6,623 nt of DNA, taken from contig JAFRZS010000238.1 in NCBI GenBank assembly GCA_017442445.1, forward strand, positions 1 through 6,623, given 5' to 3'. The position numbers and the translations under genes were made by a program. Each line of letters starts with the position of its first letter. The stretch's first letter is position 1. This document shows positions 1 to 5,624 of the stretch, piece after piece. Below the pieces are notes generated by a model, which did not search any database, was not told the DNA's origin, and was given only the letters and a program-made list of their open reading frames with translations. This DNA comes from Clostridia bacterium. Its GTDB lineage: Bacteria; Bacillota; Clostridia; Oscillospirales; Acutalibacteraceae.

Positions 1-160
1 AAATCCAGGGACTTATCATGCCGCTTATTTTATAAGCTCCGAAAAACGAAATGAGAAGTCCGAAAGAATCAATAAAACTTTTCAGCAAACCCTTACGGTA
101 TGCCATAAAAACCGTAATTCCGAATACAGCTATAAGTGCTATGTCTATTACAAATTCCAA
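1..160 (-). CDS. CvpA family membrane protein, N-terminal part (runs off left edge)
   Basis: Only the first 53 residues are in the window; the rest lies beyond position 1. The frame begins at a TTG (160-158) preceded by AAAGGA at 175-170, and no in-frame ATG occurs before the one inside the first membrane segment (residue 19). The peptide starts MEFVIDIALIAVFGI. It has a hydrophobic segment at about residues 3-21, a short positive stretch YRKGLLKSF at 21-29, and a second hydrophobic segment at about 32-48. This matches the N-terminus of CvpA-type proteins: a helix starting with an Asp near the N-terminus, then a G-rich basic turn, then a second helix. CvpA homologues are inner-membrane proteins, linked to colicin V production in E. 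coli; their molecular role in Firmicutes is unclear. The gene has its own promoter in the gap behind it, so it may be transcribed separately from the DUF5711-like gene. Family assignment is by resemblance of a short fragment, so it is moderately sure. Confidence 0.72.
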   Translation of the reverse strand, partial: MEFVIDIALIAVFGITVFMAYRKGLLKSFIDSFGLLISFFGAYKISGMISPWI

Positions 161-169
161 CCTCTCACT

Positions 170-175
170 TCCTTT
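170..175 (-). promoter_or_regulatory. Ribosome binding site supporting the TTG start of the CvpA-like gene
   Basis: AAAGGA on the minus strand, with 9 nt (169-161) before the TTG at 160. A GTG closer to the site (168-166) is in a different frame, so the site supports TTG as the start. A second purine run, GAGAGG, directly abuts the TTG and is too close to serve as a binding site. Confidence 0.6.
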
Positions 176-212
176 GCAATCAAATATTATTAAACGATTT
201 TACCAAAGTGTA

Positions 213-241
213 ATTATATCACAGTTTTTTCAAAATAACAA
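213..241 (-). promoter_or_regulatory. Sigma-A type promoter for the CvpA-like gene
   Basis: On the minus strand, TTGTTA (241-236) is followed by a 17-nt spacer and a consensus TATAAT (218-213). The -10 is preceded by TGA, giving an extended -10 (TGNTATAAT). Transcription would begin near position 206, leaving a leader of about 45 nt before the TTG at 160. The leader is A+T-rich and shows no clear hairpin or riboswitch. Hexamers, spacing and location in a 117-nt gap between genes all agree, which makes this the best promoter in the window. Confidence 0.72.
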
Positions 242-277
242 TAAACTAAAATGCTTTTTTACTCTTTATTCACAATA

Positions 278-1450
278 TTATGCAATTTTATTTCTCACAG
301 AATATCTGTTTATTACTCCTGATGTGAAAATATAACATTTCGAACCGATAATGGAAATTTCTTCAACTTCATTATTGACTTTTATCTCACCGATTTGTTT
401 ACCTCGTTTGTTGAAGCAAACAATTTTATCAGCCAATACCGCCGCGAAATATTTTTTACCGCAAGCTACTTTTTTTACGCTTGAGTCAACCTTGACTCTT
501 GCGCACTCCTTGCCGTTTTCGTCCGTCATAACAAGAATATTTGAATTTACGCCCGAATATTCAAAAAACTGCATTACAGATGTACCTGTTGAGTCAAACG
601 CGACACTTGCGAGTTTGTTATCACGGAATATATCATCATCTGTTCTCTCGCCTTTTAATGTGACTGTGCTTCTTAAATTGTTACCAATTGCTATAACCTT
701 TGAGTTAGCAGAAAAGCTTACATCAAACAAAGCTGTTTTCTGATATTCAATTTTCTGAAGGGGTTCTTTTTCGTCTATCGCAAAAATGAAAAGAGTTGAA
801 ACAATTTCCGCATTTTTCTCCGATATTACAATTGCCGCTATATTCTTGCCGTTCTCTGAAATTGCAACATCTGCGATGTATCCCGATGTGCAGTTCCATT
901 GGAACAGCACTTCTGTCTTTTTGGAATATACGGTCATGATAAACTTTGTTGCACTCGCTCTTGTTGCAACCGCAACTCTTGAATTACCCGACATATCAGC
1001 CGCCATGACATTCTGCTTCATATCCTTTTCCCAGATAATTCCCTTTGAATCGCAATATCTGATACGGCCTGAGCCTCTGTCAAAAACAATAAATTCCCCA
1101 TCCTTCGAAATAAGCGTGGGATCGGAATATGTATGCTGTTTTTCCTGTGTCTCTTTTGCTGTTGTGTTAAGAAGATATGTCTTGTCATTTGCAAGAATAA
1201 CCAACTGATTGTCAAGAGTTTTTACGCTCTCAATATTTGCTGTATCTTTTGAATAAGGATATCCCGGACCTGCACTCAAAGAGTCAAAAAAGTCTGATAT
1301 TCCCTGTGTTACGGTTGACATAGGCACTCCCCTTAATGTCTGTGCCACAACAAAAACAACCGCAAATATAAAAATTATTAAAAAGATTGAAATTATTATT
1401 TTTGAAGGCTTTAAATTTGCGCTCTTTTTCTTTTCGCTCATATTTTCCAT
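278..1450 (-). CDS. DUF5711-like single-pass membrane protein with an extracytoplasmic beta-propeller-like domain
   Basis: A 390-residue protein of unknown function. Residues 1-17 are short and basic (EKKKSANLKPSK). A single strongly hydrophobic helix spans about 18-38, with no signal peptidase site evident, so this looks like a type II signal anchor with the rest outside. From about residue 75 a degenerate repeat recurs: LISKDGEFIVF (113-123), AADMSGNSRVAVAT (150-163), DVAISENGKNIAAIV (194-208), DVSFSANSKVIAIG (243-256) and SVAFDSTGTSVMQF (282-295). These are WD40/propeller-like blades, probably six or so. The layout matches the clostridial DUF5711 family as I recall it. Two starts are possible: ATG 1450, with GGGGAG 6 nt upstream, and ATG 1441, with AAAGG 10 nt upstream; I keep the first. 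It follows truA by 51 nt and may be co-transcribed with it. No catalytic residues are recognisable. Binding or scaffolding at the cell surface is only a guess from the fold. Confidence 0.8.
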   Translation of the reverse strand: MENMSEKKKSANLKPSKIIISIFLIIFIFAVVFVVAQTLRGVPMSTVTQGISDFFDSLSAGPGYPYSKDTANIESVKTLDNQLVILANDKTYLLNTTAKETQEKQHTYSDPTLISKDGEFIVFDRGSGRIRYCDSKGIIWEKDMKQNVMAADMSGNSRVAVATRASATKFIMTVYSKKTEVLFQWNCTSGYIADVAISENGKNIAAIVISEKNAEIVSTLFIFAIDEKEPLQKIEYQKTALFDVSFSANSKVIAIGNNLRSTVTLKGERTDDDIFRDNKLASVAFDSTGTSVMQFFEYSGVNSNILVMTDENGKECARVKVDSSVKKVACGKKYFAAVLADKIVCFNKRGKQIGEIKVNNEVEEISIIGSKCYIFTSGVINRYSVRNKIA

Positions 1451-1464
1451 ACCTTTCTCCCCTC

Positions 1465-1487
1465 AGACAGGGGACGGTTCTCTGTCT
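1465..1487. repeat. REP-like imperfect palindrome (clostridial GGGGACGGTTCTCTGTC type)
   Basis: A 23-nt imperfect palindrome lies in the 51-nt truA to DUF5711 gap. Its outer arms AGACAG and CTGTCT pair perfectly over 6 bp; further inside, pairing alternates with mismatches. The core on the plus strand, GGGGACGGTTCTCTGTC, matches from memory a short repeat scattered between genes in many Clostridia, resembling REP elements linked to Y1 (RAYT) transposases. No transposase gene is nearby. It is not a terminator: the downstream sequence on the transcribed strand is purine-rich, without a U tract. Only one copy is in the window, so calling it a genome-wide repeat is recall plus inference. Confidence 0.6.
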
Positions 1488-1501
1488 TTCTATGCGAACT
1501 G

Positions 1502-2236
1502 TTAATAGATCACTCGGTTCAGATATAACCCGTGGGCAGGAGCTGTCACTCCCGCATTCTCTCTCTTTTTGCTTTCTATTATCTGAGGGATTGAATCTCC
1601 GTCAATTTTACCCGAAGATACATCCAACAATGTTCCCACCATAATGCGTACCATGTTATATAAAAATCCGTCTGCCGAGACCCGCATTATAACTTCATTT
1701 CCGTATCTTTCCACAGAAAAATTTTTAACTGTTCTCACCTTGTCTTCAACACTGCCCCCTGCGGCACAGAATGATGTAAAATCGTGTGTGCCGATAAACT
1801 GCTTTGATACTTTGTCAAGCTTCTCGGTATCAAGCTGATATTTATAATGAAGATGCGTGTTGAGATAAAACGGATTTCTTATCTCGCTGTTCCATATTTT
1901 ATAGATATATTCTTTCTCTTTGCAATCATACCTCGGATGAAATTCCAAAGGTACTTCCGCACAAGATAAAACCGCTATATCAAACGGGAGATTTCCGTTT
2001 AATGCATTCACAAGTCTTTCGCAAGGTATCTGATTTTCTGTCCTTAAAGTACAGTAATATTCATTTGCATGGACACCTGAATCAGTACGGCTGCAACCTG
2101 TGATGCTTTCTCTCTTATTAAAAATTATTTCAACTGCATCCTGTAAGGTTTCCTGAACAGTTTTTGCATTTTGCTGTACCTGCCAACCGTGATATGCAGT
2201 TCCGTTATATGAAAGTCTGATTAAAATATTTCTCAT
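1502..2236 (-). CDS. truA: tRNA pseudouridine(38-40) synthase TruA
   Basis: TruA isomerises uridines 38-40 in the anticodon stem-loop of many tRNAs to pseudouridine, in the cytoplasm. At 244 residues this is full length for the family. The N-terminus reads LSYNGTAYHGWQVQ (8-21). The catalytic motif GCSRTDSGVHA is at 47-57, with the nucleophilic Asp at 52. Also seen are KEKEYIYKIWN at 106-116 with the conserved Tyr110, GTHDFTSF at 149-156, FLYNMVRIMVGTLL at 191-204 and the closing RENAGVTAPAHGLYL at 225-239. All expected family signatures are intact. The ATG at 2236 is served by GAGG overlapping the ecfT stop codon (TGAGG, 2247-2243) with a 6-nt spacer, which indicates coupling to ecfT. Placement directly after ecfT is the usual Firmicutes arrangement. 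Confidence 0.97.
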   Translation of the reverse strand: MRNILIRLSYNGTAYHGWQVQQNAKTVQETLQDAVEIIFNKRESITGCSRTDSGVHANEYYCTLRTENQIPCERLVNALNGNLPFDIAVLSCAEVPLEFHPRYDCKEKEYIYKIWNSEIRNPFYLNTHLHYKYQLDTEKLDKVSKQFIGTHDFTSFCAAGGSVEDKVRTVKNFSVERYGNEVIMRVSADGFLYNMVRIMVGTLLDVSSGKIDGDSIPQIIESKKRENAGVTAPAHGLYLNRVIY

Positions 2237-2244
2237 AAATTACC

Positions 2245-3063
2245 TCAGATTACATGTGTAAAAAAGGTGTTCAACAAGACTATACCTGTTGTAATTAAAA
2301 CTATAATCACAAGTGCCGCAATATCCTTGAAGGAAATTTTATTCTGCTTCATTCTTGTTCTGCCTTCACCGTCTGTGTAGCAGCGGCATTCCATCGCAAA
2401 AGCGAGGTCATTTGCGCGTCTGAAGGAAGACACAAACAAGGGTATCAATATCGGCACCATAGCCTTTATTCTATCAATTATTCCGCCTGTTTCTAAATCT
2501 GCACCTCTTGCTTTCTGCGCACTCATTATTTTGTCAGTTTCTTCGATCAATGTCGGTATAAATCTGAGCGCCAATGTCATCATTGTTGCAAAAGTGTTGA
2601 CGGGAACTTTTATAAGCTTCAAGGGTGACAACAATTTTTCAATCGCAAATGTAAGCTCTGTAGGTGTTGTTGTGTACGTAAGGAGTGAACTTGCAATAAC
2701 CAGAGTTATAATTCTCACCGCAAGGAAAAATGCAAATATAAGTCCCTTATCCGTTATTGATATGAACCACGATTCAGGCAATAAATTTCTGCCGTCCTGC
2801 ATATAAAAGAGATTTAAGACCGCTGTAAAAATAACTATGAAAACAATCGGTTTTATACTCTTTAAAATCATTTTAAAGGGAACTTTTGAAAGTAATGTTG
2901 TCGCAATAAGAGTTGCAACTATTACACCCAATCCCCAGAAATTTTTGATTAAAAATATATTTACTATAAACGCTATTGTCAGAATTATTTTTATTCTTGC
3001 ATCAAGTCTGTGAATTACTGACTTTGCGGAAAAATACTGACCTATTGTAATATCTTTTATCAT
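2245..3063 (-). CDS. ecfT: Energy-coupling factor transporter transmembrane protein EcfT
   Basis: The integral membrane coupling subunit of an ECF-type ABC importer. It links the two ATPases to a substrate-specific S component that carries a vitamin or other micronutrient. The 272-residue protein has hydrophobic segments at about 25-40, 42-57, 70-88, 107-131 and 246-266. In the cytoplasmic coupling region, the first coupling motif reads QKARGADL (183-190) with Ala-Arg-Gly at 185-187. The second is degenerate: AMECRCY (223-229), where Arg227 is kept but flanked by Cys. DARIK (21-25) near the N-terminus and GEGRTRM (232-238) after the second motif also fit clostridial EcfT as I know it. The ATG overlaps the ecfA2 stop in an ATGA (3063-3060), so translation is probably coupled. 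No S-component gene is adjacent. Confidence 0.95.
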   Translation of the reverse strand: MIKDITIGQYFSAKSVIHRLDARIKIILTIAFIVNIFLIKNFWGLGVIVATLIATTLLSKVPFKMILKSIKPIVFIVIFTAVLNLFYMQDGRNLLPESWFISITDKGLIFAFFLAVRIITLVIASSLLTYTTTPTELTFAIEKLLSPLKLIKVPVNTFATMMTLALRFIPTLIEETDKIMSAQKARGADLETGGIIDRIKAMVPILIPLFVSSFRRANDLAFAMECRCYTDGEGRTRMKQNKISFKDIAALVIIVLITTGIVLLNTFFTHVI

Positions 3064-3920
3064 TTCTTACTACCCCCTAACAGACGTAGTAATTCAGCCT
3101 TGCCCTGTTCAACCGTATAGATATTTTGCGATACATCTACACCTTGTTTTTTAAGCGACATAAATATTTTTGTGACCTGAGGTACGTTGAGTCCCATTTC
3201 GGTCAATTCTTCTGCCCTTGAATAGACATTATCAACAGTATCATACATCGCAACTCTTGACTTGTTCATAACAAGCACCTTTGTTGCCAATTTTGCAACA
3301 TCCTCCATTGAGTGAGAAACGAAGATAACTGTCTTTTTTGTATCCTTCTGATACGCTTTTATCATATCTAAAATTCTATCGCGACCCTTGGGGTCAAGTC
3401 CTGCCGTCGGCTCATCAAGAATCAAAACCTGAGGCTCCATAGCCATAACTCCCGCTATAGCAACTCGTCTTTTTTCTCCGCCCGATAAATCAAACGGAGA
3501 TTTCTGAAACATTGAAGCAGATATTCCCACATATTCTGCTGCTTTTCTTACCGCTTTGTCTATCTCTTCTTCGGACAGCTTCATATTCTTGGGTCCGAAT
3601 GCTATATCTTTATACACGGTTTCTTCAAAAAGCTGATATTCAGGATACTGAAAGCAGAGTCCCACTTTAAATCGGGACTGATGAACTGTTTTCTTTGACT
3701 CCCAGATATCCTTGCCGTCAAGTAAAATCTTGCCCTCTGTCGGCTTTAAAAGACCGTTGAAATGCTGTACAAGGGTAGATTTACCCGAGCCTGTATGTCC
3801 TATAATACCGACAAGCTCTCCGTTTTCAATTTCTATATTCACATTTTCAATTGCCGAAAATTGAGTCGGCGATGCTTGTGTGTATCTGTGAGATACATTC
3901 ACGGCTTGTAAAACCGGCAT
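3060..3920 (-). CDS. ecfA2: Energy-coupling factor transporter ATPase EcfA2
   Basis: The second cytoplasmic ATPase of the ECF module, pairing with EcfA1 to power uptake through EcfT and an S component. All ABC ATPase motifs are present in 286 residues: Walker A GHTGSGKST at 41-49, Q-loop Gln91 in FQYPEYQLF, signature LSGGEKRR at 145-152, Walker B VLILDEP at 165-171 with catalytic Glu170, D-loop GLDP at 174-177 and switch His203. A C-terminal extension of about 60 residues contains MGLNVPQVTKI (242-252), the helical tail typical of EcfA/CbiO proteins. The YPEYQLF stretch and GLDP separate it from EcfA1, which has NPDNQLV and MLDP. Its ATG shares one base with the ecfA1 stop (TAATG, 3922-3918), and AAAGGA lies 9 nt upstream inside ecfA1. 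Older annotations call this family CbiO. Confidence 0.95.
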   Translation of the reverse strand: MPVLQAVNVSHRYTQASPTQFSAIENVNIEIENGELVGIIGHTGSGKSTLVQHFNGLLKPTEGKILLDGKDIWESKKTVHQSRFKVGLCFQYPEYQLFEETVYKDIAFGPKNMKLSEEEIDKAVRKAAEYVGISASMFQKSPFDLSGGEKRRVAIAGVMAMEPQVLILDEPTAGLDPKGRDRILDMIKAYQKDTKKTVIFVSHSMEDVAKLATKVLVMNKSRVAMYDTVDNVYSRAEELTEMGLNVPQVTKIFMSLKKQGVDVSQNIYTVEQGKAELLRLLGGSKK

Positions 3921-4768
3921 TATATCAATTCCTTTATCACATTAACAAATTCATCAACATCCAGGATATCGTCAGGCATATCTATACCCTCTTTTTTAAG
4001 TTCATGCGCAAGTTGTGTTAATTGCGGCACATCAAGACCTACATCTTTCAGTTTTTTTGCATTTTTGAAAACTTCTTTCGGTGTACCGTCAAGGATAATC
4101 ACTCCGTCATCCATAACCACAACTCTGTCTGCCTGAACAGCTTCGTCCATAAAATGTGTTATATATATAACCGTTATTCCCAATTCTTTATTGAGATACT
4201 TAACGGTGTTCATTACCTCTTGTCTGCCTCTCGGGTCAAGCATAGCTGTAGGTTCGTCAAAGACGATACATTTTGTCTGCATCGCCACGATACCCGCTAT
4301 TGCAACTCGTTGCTTCTGTCCGCCCGAAAGTGTGTGAGGCTGTCGTTCTCTCAATTCATACATACCGACCATTTTTAATGCCTCATCAACGCGTTCACGA
4401 ATAAGCTCAGGCTTCATACCGAGATTTTCAAGACCAAAGGCAACATCATCTTCAACTATTGTTGCGACAAGCTGGTTGTCGGGATTCTGAAAAACCATAC
4501 CGACAGTTTTTTTGATATCGATATCATTATTTTCGTCAGAGGTATCCATACCGTTTACAAATACTTTGCCCTTCTGCGGTACTGCTATTGCATTACAAAG
4601 CTTTGCAAGTGTGGATTTTCCTGAACCGTTATGCCCTAAGACCGCAACAAAATCTCCCTCTTTTACTGTGAGGTAAACGTCCTTTACTGCAGGCGGTAAC
4701 GTTTTTTTCTCATCGTCCGACTCGTAGCTGAAGGTTACATATTCAAGTTTAATTATATTGTCGTCCAT
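3920..4768 (-). CDS. ecfA1: Energy-coupling factor transporter ATPase EcfA1
   Basis: The first cytoplasmic ATPase of the ECF module. With the start at ATG 4768 it has 282 residues: Walker A GHNGSGKST at 45-53, Q-loop Gln94 in FQNPDNQLV, signature LSGGQKQR at 147-154, Walker B CIVFDEP at 167-173 with catalytic Glu172, D-loop MLDP at 176-179 and switch His205. The tail contains VGLDVPQLTQL (243-253). FQNPDNQLV and MLDPRGR are typical of EcfA1 rather than EcfA2. The frame is open upstream to a TTG at 4786 (six extra residues), but ATG 4768 has a good site, GGGAG, with a 6-nt spacer, and the true proteins start near MxxxIIxLExVxFSY. The gene starts 16 nt inside the end of the methyltransferase gene. 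EcfA1-EcfA2-EcfT-TruA is the same order as in Bacillus and relatives. Confidence 0.95.
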   Translation of the reverse strand: MDDNIIKLEYVTFSYESDDEKKTLPPAVKDVYLTVKEGDFVAVLGHNGSGKSTLAKLCNAIAVPQKGKVFVNGMDTSDENNDIDIKKTVGMVFQNPDNQLVATIVEDDVAFGLENLGMKPELIRERVDEALKMVGMYELRERQPHTLSGGQKQRVAIAGIVAMQTKCIVFDEPTAMLDPRGRQEVMNTVKYLNKELGITVIYITHFMDEAVQADRVVVMDDGVIILDGTPKEVFKNAKKLKDVGLDVPQLTQLAHELKKEGIDMPDDILDVDEFVNVIKELI

Positions 4769-5616
4769 ATTGCACTCCCGCCGCAAGGCAGTATTTTCTC
4801 TGTCCCTGAAACCTGTATTCCTATTTCATCGCAGGTGGTTGTTCCCTTTCTGTCAGAGGTTACACTCTGAAGAATGTATTTCATTACAGCAGGTGACAAA
4901 CCGGTTGTATATGAATTTATGAGCATCATGAGAGCATCATCAGATAAAAGCTGTGTGCAAAGCTCAACAAAATCGTAAATTTCATTTTCAAGCTTCCACA
5001 CTTCACCACCGGGACCTCTGCCGTATGAGGGCGGGTCCATGATAATAATATCGTAGCTTCTGCCTCGTCTGATTTCGCGCTTTGCAAATTTAATACAGTC
5101 ATCAACTATCCATCTGATATTTCTGTCTGCTACACCTGATGATAATGCATTTTCTTTTGCCCAACCTACCATGCCTTTTGATGCATCAACATGCACTACC
5201 TCTGCACCCGCTGAAAGTGCCGCTACGGTAGCGCCGCCTGTATATGCAAATAAATTCAGAACTCTGACAGGTCTGTTTGCTTTTTCAATCGTTTCTTTAA
5301 GCATATCCCAGTTGACTGCCTGTTCAGGAAAAAGTCCTGTATGCTTAAAGCCCATTGTTTTTATATTAAAGGTCAGATCACCGTATGATATCTTCCATGC
5401 ATCAGGAATCTTTTTATAAACCTCCCAATGTCCTCCGCCCGTTGATGAGCGTATGTATCTTGCATCCGCTTTATACCAAAGAGGATGCTTTTTAGGTGTC
5501 TTCCAGATAGCCTGCGGATCAGGTCTTATGAGAATAATATCTCCCCATCTTTCTAACTTTTCACCGTCTGAGCAATCAAGAAGCTCATAATCCTGCCAAT
5601 TCTCTGAAAATCTCAT
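4753..5616 (-). CDS. Class I SAM-dependent methyltransferase, RlmI/RlmK-like, without PUA domain
   Basis: A cytoplasmic methyltransferase, probably acting on rRNA or other RNA; the exact target is unknown. The 287-residue protein resembles the catalytic part of the RlmI/RlmK group (Methyltrans_SAM, PF10672 by recollection). GLFPEQAVNWD (94-104) corresponds to the GLFLDQR region of RlmI. SAM-binding motif I is VLNLFAYTGGATVAAL (119-134), the acidic loop is VDASKGMVGWAKEN (143-156), and the NPPY-like motif IV is DPPSYGRG (194-201). The N-terminal 90 residues form a beta-rich lead-in, not a PUA domain. At the place where m5C enzymes of the RlmI type have SCSG with the nucleophilic Cys, this protein reads INSYTTGLS (233-241), so m5C chemistry is unlikely. 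The start ATG 5616 is preceded by AGGAG with a 5-nt spacer, overlapping the glmM stop. Its own end overlaps ecfA1 by 16 nt. Class and fold are secure; the substrate is not. Confidence 0.85.
   Translation of the reverse strand: MRFSENWQDYELLDCSDGEKLERWGDIILIRPDPQAIWKTPKKHPLWYKADARYIRSSTGGGHWEVYKKIPDAWKISYGDLTFNIKTMGFKHTGLFPEQAVNWDMLKETIEKANRPVRVLNLFAYTGGATVAALSAGAEVVHVDASKGMVGWAKENALSSGVADRNIRWIVDDCIKFAKREIRRGRSYDIIIMDPPSYGRGPGGEVWKLENEIYDFVELCTQLLSDDALMMLINSYTTGLSPAVMKYILQSVTSDRKGTTTCDEIGIQVSGTEKILPCGGSAIWTTI
4775..4779 (-). promoter_or_regulatory. Ribosome binding site deciding the ecfA1 start
   Basis: GGGAG on the minus strand, 6 nt before ATG 4768. It lies inside the last codons of the upstream methyltransferase gene (encoding part of GGSAIW). 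It favours ATG 4768 over the in-frame TTG at 4786, which has only a weak CTGCC-type context upstream. Confidence 0.65.
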
Positions 5617-5624
5617 TTTAACTC

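Noticed and set aside
161..277. Possible rho-independent terminator after the DUF5711-like gene
   Set aside because: Only weak 4-bp A+T stems (TATT/AATA, AAAA/TTTT) are present, with no G+C-rich hairpin followed by a U run, so no terminator is called.
51..335. Plus-strand open frame of 94 codons across the CvpA-like start and the intergenic gap
   Set aside because: It runs antisense through the promoter and both flanking genes, and its translation is low-complexity A+T-driven sequence without a ribosome binding site.
351..1208. Plus-strand open frames of 130 and 140 codons opposite the DUF5711-like gene
   Set aside because: They lie antisense to a well-supported gene, have no good ribosome binding site or recognisable domain, and have compositions expected from reading the reverse of A+T-rich coding DNA.
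1018..1215. Minus-strand frame of 65 codons inside the DUF5711-like gene
   Set aside because: It is an alternative frame within a long intact coding region whose repeats are continuous across it; it gives no evidence for a frameshift or nested gene.
4158..4171. Perfect 14-nt palindrome GTTATATATATAAC
   Set aside because: It lies within ecfA1 and encodes the conserved strand before the switch His (TVIYIT); it is explained by Val/Ile/Tyr codons in A+T-rich DNA.
4022..4378. Plus-strand open frame of 118 codons opposite ecfA1
   Set aside because: It is antisense to the conserved ABC ATPase core; the Cys/His/Phe-rich translation is a shadow and no domain is recognisable.
5221..5233. Short inverted repeat CGCTAC/GTAGCG
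   Set aside because: It sits within SAM-binding motif I of the methyltransferase gene (encoding GGATVA), is not followed by a U tract and is short enough to occur by chance.
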